DNA from: T3Sed10-213 sp012519365
GTDB taxonomy: Bacteria > Planctomycetota > Phycisphaerae > Sedimentisphaerales > Anaerohalosphaeraceae
Length of the DNA stretch: 44,161 bases
Direction: 5' to 3'
NCBI GenBank assembly: GCA_033809355.1
Contig: JAPXLV010000017.1
Location: 1 to 44,161 of the forward strand
Shown: positions 18,101-25,616 of the stretch, in pieces
Numbering within the stretch: the stretch's first letter is position 1
Layout of the letters: the number at the start of each line of letters is the position of its first letter
Position numbers and translations under genes: made by a program
Notes under the pieces: model-generated
What the model was told of the DNA's origin: nothing
Databases searched by the model: none
What the model saw: only the letters and a program-made list of their open reading frames with translations

Positions 18101-18727
18101 GTTCAATGCGCGGGCTTTGTGTTCGGCTACCAATGTGTTATCGATCATGGCACGCATATCGTCGAAGGTCAATTCTTCAACCTTTTGCACTTCATGACTG
18201 GTGCGGAACCCGTCAAAAAAGTGCAGGAACGGCACACGAGCGGCCAACGTGGACTGCTGGGCAATCAATGCCATATCCATAACTTCCTGCACGTTGGCCG
18301 AGGCCAGCATGGCAAAGCCGGTCTGCCGGCAGGCCATCACATCGGAGTGGTCGCCGAAAATACTCAATGCCTGACAGGCCAGCGATCGTGCCGAAACGTG
18401 AAAGACGGTGGGCAACAGCTCGCCGGCGATCTTGTACATGTTGGGGATCATCAAAAGGAGACCTTGTGAGGCGGTAAAAGTGGTTGTCAGTGCCCCCGCC
18501 GTCAATGCGCCGTGAACGGCCCCTGCTGCGCCGCCTTCGGACTGCATTTCCGTAACCGACGGAACAGTACCCCAGATATTTGTCTGACCAGCCGCACTCT
18601 TGGCGTCAGATATCTCCCCCATGGGTGAACTGGGGGTGATCGGATAAATCGCAATAACTTCGTTCGTGGCGTGCGCCACATGGGCGGCGGCAGTATTGCC
18701 GTCAATTGTGACCATTTTGCGTTTCAT
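15167..18727 (-). CDS. nifJ: Pyruvate:ferredoxin (flavodoxin) oxidoreductase
   Basis: Single-chain PFOR of 1186 residues, the normal length. It oxidises pyruvate with CoA to acetyl-CoA, CO2 and reduced ferredoxin/flavodoxin. In order: pyrimidine-binding domain at the N terminus (NEVIAIYPITPSSPMGE), the transketolase-like and gamma domains, two [4Fe-4S] clusters in CIQCGQCSLVCPHAAI and CTGCTACVVNCPGKD, and the C-terminal thiamine-diphosphate domain with CAGCGETAYVKLL, GGDGWAYDIGYGGLDHV and DTEVYSNTGGQMSK. The start is placed at the ATG at 18727 because GGAG lies 6 nt upstream of it. An ATG 12 nt earlier overlaps that ribosome site. The gene points to an anaerobic pyruvate metabolism and would use pyruvate released by the nearby eda/pyk pathway. 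Confidence 0.96.
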   Translation of the reverse strand: MKRKMVTIDGNTAAAHVAHATNEVIAIYPITPSSPMGEISDAKSAAGQTNIWGTVPSVTEMQSEGGAAGAVHGALTAGALTTTFTASQGLLLMIPNMYKIAGELLPTVFHVSARSLACQALSIFGDHSDVMACRQTGFAMLASANVQEVMDMALIAQQSTLAARVPFLHFFDGFRTSHEVQKVEELTFDDMRAMIDNTLVAEHKARALNPDRPMLSGTAQNPDVYFQGRETVNKFYLATPQIVQDTMDKFAKLTGRQYHLFDYIGAPDAEKVIVIMASGAETVRETVDYLVGKGEKVGVAIMRLYRPFSVKDFIKALPATTRKIAVMDRTKEPGSIGEPLYLDVRTAVGEAMADGSAPFRDYPIILGGRYGLGSKEFSPAMVKAIFDNLDAQQPVNHFTVGITDDVCSTSLEVDESFDTEQKTYNAMFYGLGSDGTVGANKNSIKIIGELTDNYCQGYFVYDSKKAGSMTVSHLRFGPEPIRSPYLIKNADFVACHNPSFLEKYDLLSAAKPGGVFLLTSIHGPDEVWDTLPAEVQKHIIDKKLKFYIIDAFRIAEELGLGARINVIMQTAFFKISNVIDLNLAIQAIKDAIEKSYGKKGEKVVNMNNAAVDAALDKVYPVKVPGQVTSKTHISLTIPDDAPQFVKEVTAELLAGRGDLLPVSKMPCDGKFPTGTTKYEKRNIAVHIPVWEPDLCIQCGQCSLVCPHAAIRIKAYEPDVLENAPKTFKSTDAKGKDFAGLKFTVQVAPEDCTGCTACVVNCPGKDKENPSRKAINMALQEPLRLTERENFDFFLSILDTDPNRFKRASIKGSQLVPPLFEFSGACAGCGETAYVKLLTQLFGDRLYIANATGCSSIYGGNLPTTPYTKRFDGCGPAWSNSLFEDNAEFGYGMRLAVNKFRTWAAELLTALAEKGTVDKTAAQTLLEGLASQTTQAEIEQQRRRVEQLKESLKKNSSAEAEQLLSVADFLVAKSVWMIGGDGWAYDIGYGGLDHVLASGDNVNVLVLDTEVYSNTGGQMSKSTPLGAVAQFAAGGKRMPKKDMGLLAMTYGGIYVAAVAMGANPNQAVKAFTEAESYEGPSLILAYSHCIAHGINMARGYEIQKQAVASGHWPLYRFDPRRCAEGKNPLQLDSKAPTMDYAEFAFTQNRFRALKQVDPKVADELVAQAKKIAERRFALLEKLAQLEC

Positions 18728-18817
18728 ATGCAACTCCATTTAAATTAAACCATCGATTACCACACGCCGGGTTGTAAACACAGTAAAAACCGGCAATGCG
18801 AGACATAAAGAAAGCGT

Positions 18818-18846
18818 ACTATAACACAAGTTACCGACTCAGGCAA
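18818..18846 (-). promoter_or_regulatory. Promoter of the PFOR gene
   Basis: On the minus strand TTGCCT (18841-18846) and TATAGT (18818-18823) are spaced by 17 bp, giving a 5' UTR of about 85 nt. Together with the plus-strand promoter at 18979 it accounts for the 318-bp intergenic region 18728-19045. Nothing else is evident there. Confidence 0.6.
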
Positions 18847-18978
18847 AACATTTTCCACGGATATTTAATGGTAATGGACATTTGGTGGTCTGAATTGGTC
18901 ACGTAAACTCCGTATCCGTCTTCTGGATGTCGATTGTTCTGATTTTTTTGCTTAAGGTGTAAAATTGCCAAAAACAAT

Positions 18979-19008
18979 TTGACTTTTTGCTTTACAGATG
19001 GCTATAGT
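18979..19008 (+). promoter_or_regulatory. Promoter of the PH-domain protein gene
   Basis: TTGACT (18979-18984) and TATAGT (19003-19008) are 18 bp apart, about 31 nt before the ribosome-binding site and start of the gene at 19046. Confidence 0.55.
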
Positions 19009-19045
19009 TGATCCAAAATTATTAACTCATTAGAGGGTTGCCCTT

Positions 19046-19627
19046 ATGCTTCCAAATCCGATCATTCCTTTGCATTTACAGGACATTATCAATCGGGAGC
19101 TTGAACCCGGCGAACGGATAGAATGGCTGGATATGCCCAAGCCGCGATTCTTTACCCCCGCCTCGACAGGGGCTTTTTTGTTTGGCATACCCTGGACAGC
19201 CTTTGCCTTATTCTGGACCGCTGGGGCTGCGTGGGGTGTTTCCGAAAGCGACACGGGGCCGGGACTATTCAATTTTTTCCCGTTATTCGGTGTTCCTTTT
19301 ATTCTGGTTGGTATTGGGATGTTATCCACTCCGATTTGGGTTTATCGCAATGCTCGTCATACCGTCTATGTGATTACCGACCGGCGTGCAATCATTATCT
19401 CCGGCTCCCGGTCCATAACTGTTCACAGTTTAAGTCCCGAGCAACTTCAGAACATTTCTCGCTGTGAAAGACGCAATGGTACCGGCGATGTCCTCTTCGA
19501 TATTTCACAGAAAAACTCCGACAGCCAGGGGCGAAGCGAAGTGGTCGGCTTTATGCGAATCGTTGATCCTCAAGCCGTAGAGCAGAAGTTAAAAAAACTT
19601 GCTCAAGTTCGCCCTGCTCAGTGGTGA
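19046..19627 (+). CDS. Membrane protein with bacterial PH-like domain
   Basis: A 193-residue protein. A short cytoplasmic N terminus (LQDIINRELEPGERIEWLD, the typical lead-in of bacterial PH-domain proteins) is followed by two transmembrane helices (about 38-62 and 74-98) and then a beta-rich PH-like domain beginning RNARHTVYVITDRRAIIIS and running to about 185. Proteins of this design are widespread and mostly uncharacterised. The function is not predicted. GAGG stands 9 nt before the ATG. The gene converges with the MATE gene, with only 19 bp between the stops, so they probably share or lack a terminator. Confidence 0.75.
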   Translation: MLPNPIIPLHLQDIINRELEPGERIEWLDMPKPRFFTPASTGAFLFGIPWTAFALFWTAGAAWGVSESDTGPGLFNFFPLFGVPFILVGIGMLSTPIWVYRNARHTVYVITDRRAIIISGSRSITVHSLSPEQLQNISRCERRNGTGDVLFDISQKNSDSQGRSEVVGFMRIVDPQAVEQKLKKLAQVRPAQW

Positions 19628-19646
19628 GAAACAGATTTTTGGTCTC

Positions 19647-21074
19647 TTAACCGAATCGCAGTTTTTCCAGCTCGTGCAGATGTTTCCACCTGCCTCGTGC
19701 AAAGAAAAATCCCAATCCAAGCGATCGCATCGCCCAATCGGCGGCCGTAGCAATCCAGACAGCGGGTAAGCCTAAATTAAAGAAATGAGCCAACAGCAAT
19801 GTGCCGCCCAGCCGAAAAACGAGTGTGCTGACAACACTGACAAACAACGGCGAGCGGGTATCGCCGGCTCCGCGCAATGCCCCCATTATGATAAATGTCC
19901 AGGCCATAAACAACAATTCTGCCGCTGAAACACGAATTGCAACGCTGGCCTGGGCAATGACGGCGTCAGTCGCACCGAAAAGGCTGACAATCTGGGGACC
20001 AAACCCGACAAACAGAAACCCGATTAAACCCATCAGCAGACTGGAAATCGTCATCATCCGTTTGACGGCTGTTTCGGCAATATGCTGCAAACGAGCACCG
20101 ACGGCCTGGCCGACAATCGTGGTTGTCGCAACACCTATTGCCCAAGCCGGCATAGATGCCAGCGACTCCACTTGCAACGTAATTTGATGGGCCGCAAGAA
20201 CAGTCGTTCCCAAACCGGCAACCAGGCGCATAAAGCTCAGATAAACAAACGAATTTCCGAAACGTTCAAGCAGTATTGGCCAGGCCAAACGCCACATGCG
20301 AGCCAGCATCCGACGTTGAAATCCAAAAAGATACCGCAACGGAACTCCTACGCCGCGCCGATGCAAAAAGTAGCTTCCCGAACAGGCAAAACCCACCCCT
20401 CGCGCAATAACCGTTCCCCACGCAACGCCATAGACCCCCATTGGCGGCAGTCCCAGCAATCCAAACGCAAGGATGACACTGGACAGGACGTTGACACCAT
20501 TCATCAGCCCCGTAAAGAGCATCGGTGTATGGGTATTGCCGGTGCCGCGAATGATGGCGTTGGTCACCATCATGGGGTACCCGCAAATGCCGGACAGCAG
20601 CAGAATACGCAGATACCGTCCGCTGATGGGGGCAACGGCATCCGATGCGCCTAACAAACGTACCACCTGGAAGGCAAAAGGGCTGGCTGCAAAACACATC
20701 AAAAAGGCAAGTCCAATGGATAGCCCCACGGCAATTCCCGCGCATCGTCGGGCTGTTCGAAAGTCGTATTCTCCCCAACATCGCGATACTATTGAATTGG
20801 CTGCGGCTCCGGAGGCCACAAAAGGTGCGTTCATAAAAAACATCAGCAACCCGGCCAAGGCGGTGGCCGCCAGCATTCGTTCATCCCGAAGCCAGCCGGC
20901 AATAAGTGTATCCGCGACAAGCACCATCGTAAATAGCAGATTTTCGACCACCGCCGGCCATGACAGCCTCCACAACGTTCTGTTAAGGGTGCGCAGACGA
21001 AGATCGAGCCGACGCTCGCGGGTTGTCGGTTCGATAGACTCTACAGTCTTGGGTTGACGGTTTACTTTATCCAT
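19647..21074 (-). CDS. MATE-family multidrug/metabolite exporter
   Basis: A 475-residue polytopic membrane protein with about 12 helices arranged in two similar halves, as in Na+- or H+-driven MATE exporters. The first half carries WPAVVENLLFTMVLVADTLI and the Asn/Gly-rich VTNAIIRGTGNTHTPM. The second carries WRLAWPILLERFGNSFVYL, AHQITLQVESLASMPAWAIG and the matching IIMGALRGAGDTRSPLF motif. The N terminus is a long, basic cytoplasmic leader (about 35 residues). No strong ribosome site is seen. The substrate cannot be told from sequence. The gene is divergent from the GH43 gene, but a functional connection is not implied. Confidence 0.9.
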   Translation of the reverse strand: MDKVNRQPKTVESIEPTTRERRLDLRLRTLNRTLWRLSWPAVVENLLFTMVLVADTLIAGWLRDERMLAATALAGLLMFFMNAPFVASGAAANSIVSRCWGEYDFRTARRCAGIAVGLSIGLAFLMCFAASPFAFQVVRLLGASDAVAPISGRYLRILLLSGICGYPMMVTNAIIRGTGNTHTPMLFTGLMNGVNVLSSVILAFGLLGLPPMGVYGVAWGTVIARGVGFACSGSYFLHRRGVGVPLRYLFGFQRRMLARMWRLAWPILLERFGNSFVYLSFMRLVAGLGTTVLAAHQITLQVESLASMPAWAIGVATTTIVGQAVGARLQHIAETAVKRMMTISSLLMGLIGFLFVGFGPQIVSLFGATDAVIAQASVAIRVSAAELLFMAWTFIIMGALRGAGDTRSPLFVSVVSTLVFRLGGTLLLAHFFNLGLPAVWIATAADWAMRSLGLGFFFARGRWKHLHELEKLRFG

Positions 21075-21246
21075 TCTGGTATTCTATATGAAATAACGGG
21101 TTCATAGAGTGTGCGTCAGTGTACTCAGCGGCGGGGTCATTGACAAAGAAATATTTTGACCCTCCTTTTCGAAAACCTATAATAGGTGTTTATTGGCAGG
21201 TCCTGTCAGCGGGGACAATCAGCGAGGCTATAGAAAGGTAAACACA

Positions 21247-22293
21247 ATGACATATCCAAAAGAGAGCGAAATTCTCAAACTGGTTTTTATCGATAGGATT
21301 TTCTTGGTTTCCGCGTTTCTGTTTGGGGTTTGTGGTTTTGGGTTTGGCATTGATGTTCACGACCCGGAAATCATCAAACAGGACGGGCAATACTATATTT
21401 ACTCCACAGGCCGTCGCGGCGGCGTTTTGCAAGCCATTCGTTCCCGTGATTTGCAAAGGTGGGAACGCTTGCCTGCGCCTTTTACGTCGGTTCCTGCGTG
21501 GGTACGCCAGGAAATACCTCAATGCCGCGGTTTTTGGGCGCCTGGTATCCATTATAAGGAGGGGCGTTATCTCCTGTATTACTCGGCCTCCACTTTCGGC
21601 AGTCAGCGCTCCCTGATCGGGCTGGCCTCCAATAAAACGCTCGATCCGGCCGACCCGGATTACCGCTGGCAGGATGAGGGCAAAGTCATTGAATCTCGTC
21701 CGGGGATGGACTTCAACGCAATCGATCCGGCACTCATTACCGATGCCGAGGGTGGATTTTGGATGACATTTGGGTCGTTCTGGGGCGGAATTATGCTGGT
21801 TCAACTTAATCCGGAAACCGGAAAACCCCTAAGCGAGCCTTATGACATTATTCCGCTGGCACGACGCCCGTCGGTCCCTCAGAACCCCATCGAAGCCCCT
21901 TATTTGATTTATCGCGAAGGGTTTTACTATCTGTTTGTGTCTTTTGATTTCTGTTGTCGGGGGGCCGAAAGTACCTATAAGATTATGGTTGGTCGCTCCG
22001 AAGAGATTACCGGCCCGTATGTAGACGCTGAGGGTGTAGCGATGCTCAAAGGCGGCGGCACACTGGTCGTGCAGGGCGACGAGCGATGGAAAGGCCCCGG
22101 TCATAATTCCGTATTAAACGACGATGGAGTTTATTATTTGGTGCATCATGCCTATGATGCCGAAAACCGCGGCCGACCGACCCTGCAAATTCGCCCGATA
22201 AGCTGGACAGAGGACGGCTGGCCGAAAGCCCAAGAGCCGTTGGCTGACGTGCAATGGATGAGCCAAAACGCCGCTTCGAATGGCTCGCGATAA
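21247..22293 (+). CDS. GH43 family glycosidase, endo-arabinanase-like
   Basis: A 348-residue five-bladed beta-propeller enzyme of glycoside hydrolase family 43. The three acidic catalytic residues of the family are in place: Asp39 in VHDPEII (base), Asp160 in NAIDPALI (pKa modulator) and Glu216 in EAPYLIYR (acid). GFWAPGIHY, GSFWGG and GPGHNSVL match the arabinan endo-1,5-alpha-arabinosidase branch. A hydrophobic segment (about 12-34) suggests export. The start at 21247 follows GAAAGG at about 8 nt. An ATG 54 nt upstream lacks one. The product would trim arabinan side chains of pectin, in line with the uronate locus. The stop is 6 bp from that of acpS on the other strand. Confidence 0.85.
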   Translation: MTYPKESEILKLVFIDRIFLVSAFLFGVCGFGFGIDVHDPEIIKQDGQYYIYSTGRRGGVLQAIRSRDLQRWERLPAPFTSVPAWVRQEIPQCRGFWAPGIHYKEGRYLLYYSASTFGSQRSLIGLASNKTLDPADPDYRWQDEGKVIESRPGMDFNAIDPALITDAEGGFWMTFGSFWGGIMLVQLNPETGKPLSEPYDIIPLARRPSVPQNPIEAPYLIYREGFYYLFVSFDFCCRGAESTYKIMVGRSEEITGPYVDAEGVAMLKGGGTLVVQGDERWKGPGHNSVLNDDGVYYLVHHAYDAENRGRPTLQIRPISWTEDGWPKAQEPLADVQWMSQNAASNGSR

Positions 22294-22299
22294 AGGGCA

Positions 22300-22725
22300 T
22301 TACGTACAGCCGGCAGCGTGAGGGTCGCTTGTCGGTTCATAGATCGCTATGGCCGAGGCCATGGCAAAATTGGCAGTATGGGTGATGCTTAACGCGATTG
22401 GGCCCAGCCGCAGCGCCTCGGCAGTCTCTTTGACCTTGCCGTAAATCGTCACCTTCGGCCTGCCAAGGGGGTCATTGACGACTTCGATATCGGTCCATGC
22501 TATGCCGCCCCGCCAGCCGGTTCCAATCAGTTTCAGCACGGCCTCTTTGGCGGCGAACCGTCCGGCCAATTTTTCGATGCGGTTTTTGATCGCCGCTGCA
22601 TCGGCTTGTTCACGGGCGGTAAAAACACGCTGCAGAAAATGGTCGCCGTGCCGATGAAGCATCTGCTCGATGCGCTCGAAGTTGACCAAATCAATGCCGT
22701 GAGCGACAGTGGTCATTTGTTTCAT
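22300..22725 (-). CDS. acpS: Holo-[acyl-carrier-protein] synthase
   Basis: AcpS transfers the 4'-phosphopantetheine arm of CoA to acyl carrier protein. 141 residues, slightly longer than the usual 120-130. The Mg2+ ligands are visible as GIDLVNFERIE (Asp12) and GRFAAKEAVLKLIG (Glu61). The start ATG overlaps the stop of the upstream parvulin gene (ATGA) and has GGAG 5 nt upstream, so translation is probably coupled. A longer open frame upstream of 22725 lies inside the parvulin gene and is not used. Confidence 0.92.
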   Translation of the reverse strand: MKQMTTVAHGIDLVNFERIEQMLHRHGDHFLQRVFTAREQADAAAIKNRIEKLAGRFAAKEAVLKLIGTGWRGGIAWTDIEVVNDPLGRPKVTIYGKVKETAEALRLGPIALSITHTANFAMASAIAIYEPTSDPHAAGCT

Positions 22726-23864
22726 TCCAACTCCGCAGTATGCCAACGGCCGTAAGCGGCTTGGGCACAAAAGAGGGCAAACTGCTCCAGTTCCACCTTA
22801 TCGACCTGTTTCATCAACTCGCTGATATATTCGTCATATTGTTTTTGACGCTGCTGAAATTCCAGCTGCTGCTCAATCAAGGGCTGAACCTCTGCAAAAG
22901 ACTTGCAGCCGCCGAGATCTTTGTGATCCAGTCGGACAATAAAAATGCGGCCTTCGTGAACCACCGGCTCCGACACCTCGCCCGGCTGCAACGCCAAGGC
23001 GGTTTTTTCCAATATATCATACGGCTCCGGCAAGGCCTTGGCGCCAATAGTAACCGGTAGCCATTTTCCGCCTGTCTTGGCCAAGGGGCCGTGTGAATAA
23101 GTTCGTGCCAACACCTCAAAATCTTCGTCGGCCTTTGCGCGGGTGGCCAACGACCGGGCTAGTTCAAACGCCGCCTGCTCAGCGGTTTGGCCGTCCCCGA
23201 TGTAATCGGCGGCAAGCTGGTCGGGGATAATTTCGATGGCGTGAAACTGGAGAGTTCCGCTGCGGCAGAATTGCTCAGCCTTGACCGCTTCATAATACTC
23301 GATCAATTGACGGTGAGTAAATCGCACAGGAGTATTCAGCTTTTGCGACAAATAGGAATGGGTCAATATCAGCTTTTTCTGATACTCCCGAAATGTCCGC
23401 CAGTCCATGCCCATCTTGCGAATGCCGGCTTCGGCCAGGGCATAATTGTTCCCGTAACTGGCCACGAATCGCTTGATTTCCTGTTCGACGGCTTTCTCCA
23501 GTGCCTCGTCAATGTTGGACGGTGCTTGCTTGCGGGCCTGTTCATACAGCAAGATGTCGGCGGCCTTACTGCGAATAACCTGACGTATCAAGGGGAGGGA
23601 TTGGCCGATAAAGGCCTGCCGTTCCAGCCGGGTTGCGGCCGGTTTGAGCGTTTCTTCAACCGCCTGGAGAACTTCCTCCGAGGTAATCGTCTGAGAATAA
23701 AGGCTCATCGTCATGGCTCCACTGGCGGCTGGCAGATCATAACGATTGGCAAGCGGAATGGACTGCATCTGCTCTTCTGAAAACCGTCCCTGTTTTTTCC
23801 CACAGCCGGCCGGCCAGCAAAGCGCCCCCATGCAAACAGCAACTCCTAATTTTCTAAAATTCAT
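22722..23864 (-). CDS. Parvulin-type peptidyl-prolyl isomerase lipoprotein (SurA/PpiC-like)
   Basis: A 380-residue exported protein with a lipoprotein signal (WPAGC, Cys21). An N-terminal helical chaperone region of the SurA type (about 50-180) is followed by a parvulin domain (about 195-310), with LARTYSHGPLAKTGGKWLPV and EVSEPVVHEGRIFIVRLD as its recognisable core, and a C-terminal helix rich in Gln and Glu. Such proteins help fold or deliver outer-membrane proteins in the periplasm. It forms a two-gene operon with acpS. The first ATG fits the signal peptide. Confidence 0.85.
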   Translation of the reverse strand: MNFRKLGVAVCMGALCWPAGCGKKQGRFSEEQMQSIPLANRYDLPAASGAMTMSLYSQTITSEEVLQAVEETLKPAATRLERQAFIGQSLPLIRQVIRSKAADILLYEQARKQAPSNIDEALEKAVEQEIKRFVASYGNNYALAEAGIRKMGMDWRTFREYQKKLILTHSYLSQKLNTPVRFTHRQLIEYYEAVKAEQFCRSGTLQFHAIEIIPDQLAADYIGDGQTAEQAAFELARSLATRAKADEDFEVLARTYSHGPLAKTGGKWLPVTIGAKALPEPYDILEKTALALQPGEVSEPVVHEGRIFIVRLDHKDLGGCKSFAEVQPLIEQQLEFQQRQKQYDEYISELMKQVDKVELEQFALFCAQAAYGRWHTAELE

Positions 23865-23970
23865 ACAACATATCCTTTAATGGCATATTTATGTTCATCC
23901 AAAACTTAGGTGGATTGTATCGAAAATGAAAAAAAATGCAAAAAAACAGGCTTAAAGCAACGGTTTTTTT

Positions 23971-23999
23971 TTGCCGGAGCTGCCCGTGTTTGTTACAGT
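23971..23999 (+). promoter_or_regulatory. Promoter of mgtE
   Basis: TTGCCG (23971-23976) and TACAGT (23994-23999) with a 17-bp spacer. Transcription from about 24006 would give a leader of roughly 185 nt ahead of mgtE. Confidence 0.5.
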
Positions 24000-24005
24000 G
24001 TGGGA

Positions 24006-24191
24006 TATGAAACCACAACAAAACAATTTGTTTGCTCCGGCGATAGCTTCGCTCATAGAGCCGCCCGAAAGCGGGGAAGACCCTGGGCCGCGAAGCGACG
24101 CCATACAGCAAGGCAAACCTTTATAACCTTCGCTGGTTTTTCAGGTTTGCCTTGGGCTCAAGCGGAATAGGACATTGGAAAGGGCAGACCG
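24006..24191 (+). promoter_or_regulatory. Structured mgtE leader with two competing folds (riboswitch candidate)
   Basis: The 5' half folds into a nested structure: GTTTGC (24030-24035) with GCAAAC (24113-24118), inside it GGCG (24039-24042) with CGCC (24099-24102), and GCTTCGC (24046-24052) with GCGAAGC (24090-24096), capped by a loop that holds a CCGC/GCGG hairpin (24061-24074). The closing strand also belongs to CAAGGCAAACCT (24109-24120), which is perfectly complementary to AGGTTTGCCTTG (24143-24154), so the two folds exclude each other. No T run follows the second hairpin, and it does not cover the ribosome site (GGAAAGGG, 24177-24184). I could not match it to M-box, yybP-ykoY or another known class. 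This also covers the 327-bp intergenic region between the parvulin gene and mgtE. Confidence 0.5.
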
Positions 24192-25574
24192 ATGAAAAAC
24201 CCATTACTCATTCCAGAATTGCGGGAATTGATAGCCACTAATAATACGGCGACTATCCGGCAGTTTTGCGCAGAGACCCATCCGGAAACGGCCGCTGAGT
24301 TGCTCGGCAGTCTGGAACACGAGGAGATTTGGTATATCCTCCAGCTGCTGGATCCTCCGCTGCGTGCCCACATTTTTTCCTATTTTGATATGGACTTGCA
24401 GGTGGAGCTGGCGACCGGTCAGAATCGTCGTCAGATGGCCCGGCTACTGGAAGAGATGCCCGCCGATGACCGGGCTGAATTGGTGCGTGAGCTCGACGAA
24501 AAAGTCCGCGAGGAATTGCTGCCATTGGTTGCCAAGGCGGAGCGCGAAGATATTCGCAAACTGGCCCAATATGAAGAAGGAACCGCCGGCGCTGTGATGA
24601 GCAGCGATTATGCCGTACTTCGGCCCGAAATGACGGTGGAGGAGGCCATTGAGCAACTTCGTATCCAGGCCCCGGAAAAGGAGACGATTTATTATATTTA
24701 TGTGGTGGACGAAAACCGCAGACTCATCGGGTTTGTCTCTCTGAAAGATATTATCGTATCCAAACCAAAACGGCGAATCCGGGATTTGATGCATACCGAT
24801 ATCATAAAGGCCGGTGTTAATGAAGACCAGGAAAGTGTCGCGAATAAGATCGAAAAATACGACTTGATCGCGATTCCCGTCGTGGATGATAACAATGTCA
24901 TTGTCGGCATCGTAACGCATGACGATGCCCTTGACATTATCCGACAAGAGCAGGCCGAAGACATTGAAAAACTGATGGCCATCTCAGGTGAACACGAAAC
25001 GACACCTTATTTGAAAATCTCGGCATGGCGGCATTTTAGAAATCGTATTACCTGGATTTTTATACTGGGGCTGATCAGCCTGATTGGCGGATTGATTATT
25101 CAAGTTCACGAAGACTTGTTGGCACAATTTGCCGTATTAACCACGTTGATTCCCATGCTGGCTGCGACAGGCGGCAATACCGGCAGTCAATCCGCCACCT
25201 TGGTTATTCGCGCTTTGGCAGTCCAAGAGATTACCTGCTGTGACTTTTTGCGTGTGCTGTTCAAAGAATTGAAGGTGGCCCTTCTGCTGGCAGCGGTAAT
25301 GTCCATCCTGGCATTTGGGCGTTTGATTTTATTCGCCAATACCAGTTCGCTGCCGCCGCAAACCTCGTTGTTGATACTGGGATTAGCCGCGGCCGTGGCG
25401 CTGGCCCTGCAAGTGTTGACGGCGACCCTTATGGGTGCCCTTTTGCCGCTGATTGCCGTGATGTTTCGTCTTGACCCGGCGGTAGTGGCCAGTCCCGCCC
25501 TGTCCACTGTAGTGGACATTTCAGGACTGATTATCTTCTTCAATGTTGTCAGTTGGTTCGTCAGACTGATGTGA
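24192..25574 (+). CDS. mgtE: MgtE-family magnesium transporter/channel
   Basis: A 460-residue Mg2+ channel of the MgtE family. It has the usual three parts: a helical N domain (about 1-130, with LLEEMPADDRAELVRELDE), a pair of CBS domains that sense cytoplasmic Mg2+ (about 135-255, MSSDYAVLRPEMTVEEAI and MHTDIIKAGVNEDQESV), and a five-helix pore domain (about 285-460) with the signature GGNTGSQSATL (327-337). Full length. GGAAAGGG precedes the ATG at 7 nt. Its long structured leader suggests RNA-level control, as is common for Mg2+ transporters. Confidence 0.95.
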   Translation: MKNPLLIPELRELIATNNTATIRQFCAETHPETAAELLGSLEHEEIWYILQLLDPPLRAHIFSYFDMDLQVELATGQNRRQMARLLEEMPADDRAELVRELDEKVREELLPLVAKAEREDIRKLAQYEEGTAGAVMSSDYAVLRPEMTVEEAIEQLRIQAPEKETIYYIYVVDENRRLIGFVSLKDIIVSKPKRRIRDLMHTDIIKAGVNEDQESVANKIEKYDLIAIPVVDDNNVIVGIVTHDDALDIIRQEQAEDIEKLMAISGEHETTPYLKISAWRHFRNRITWIFILGLISLIGGLIIQVHEDLLAQFAVLTTLIPMLAATGGNTGSQSATLVIRALAVQEITCCDFLRVLFKELKVALLLAAVMSILAFGRLILFANTSSLPPQTSLLILGLAAAVALALQVLTATLMGALLPLIAVMFRLDPAVVASPALSTVVDISGLIIFFNVVSWFVRLM

Positions 25575-25586
25575 TATTCCTTTTCT

Positions 25587-25612
25587 GCCGCATCGGGACA
25601 TTTCGACGCGGC
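25587..25612. terminator. Possible weak terminator between mgtE and the Lpt-like gene
   Basis: GCCGC (25587-25591) can pair with GCGGC (25608-25612) across a 16-nt loop in the 42-bp gap between converging genes. T-rich on both sides, but the stem is short. Confidence 0.3.
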
Positions 25613-25616
25613 TTTA

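Noticed and set aside
24100..24160. GGCAAACC near mgtE as part of a c-di-GMP (GEMM) riboswitch
   Set aside because: The octamer resembles the GEMM core, but the following tetraloop hairpin and GACGCAAAGCC segment are absent in the right places.
24006..24191. M-box (ykoK) Mg2+ riboswitch in the mgtE leader
   Set aside because: GCCATACAG is reminiscent of the M-box 3' side, but the complementary CTGTATGG side and the middle conserved blocks are missing.
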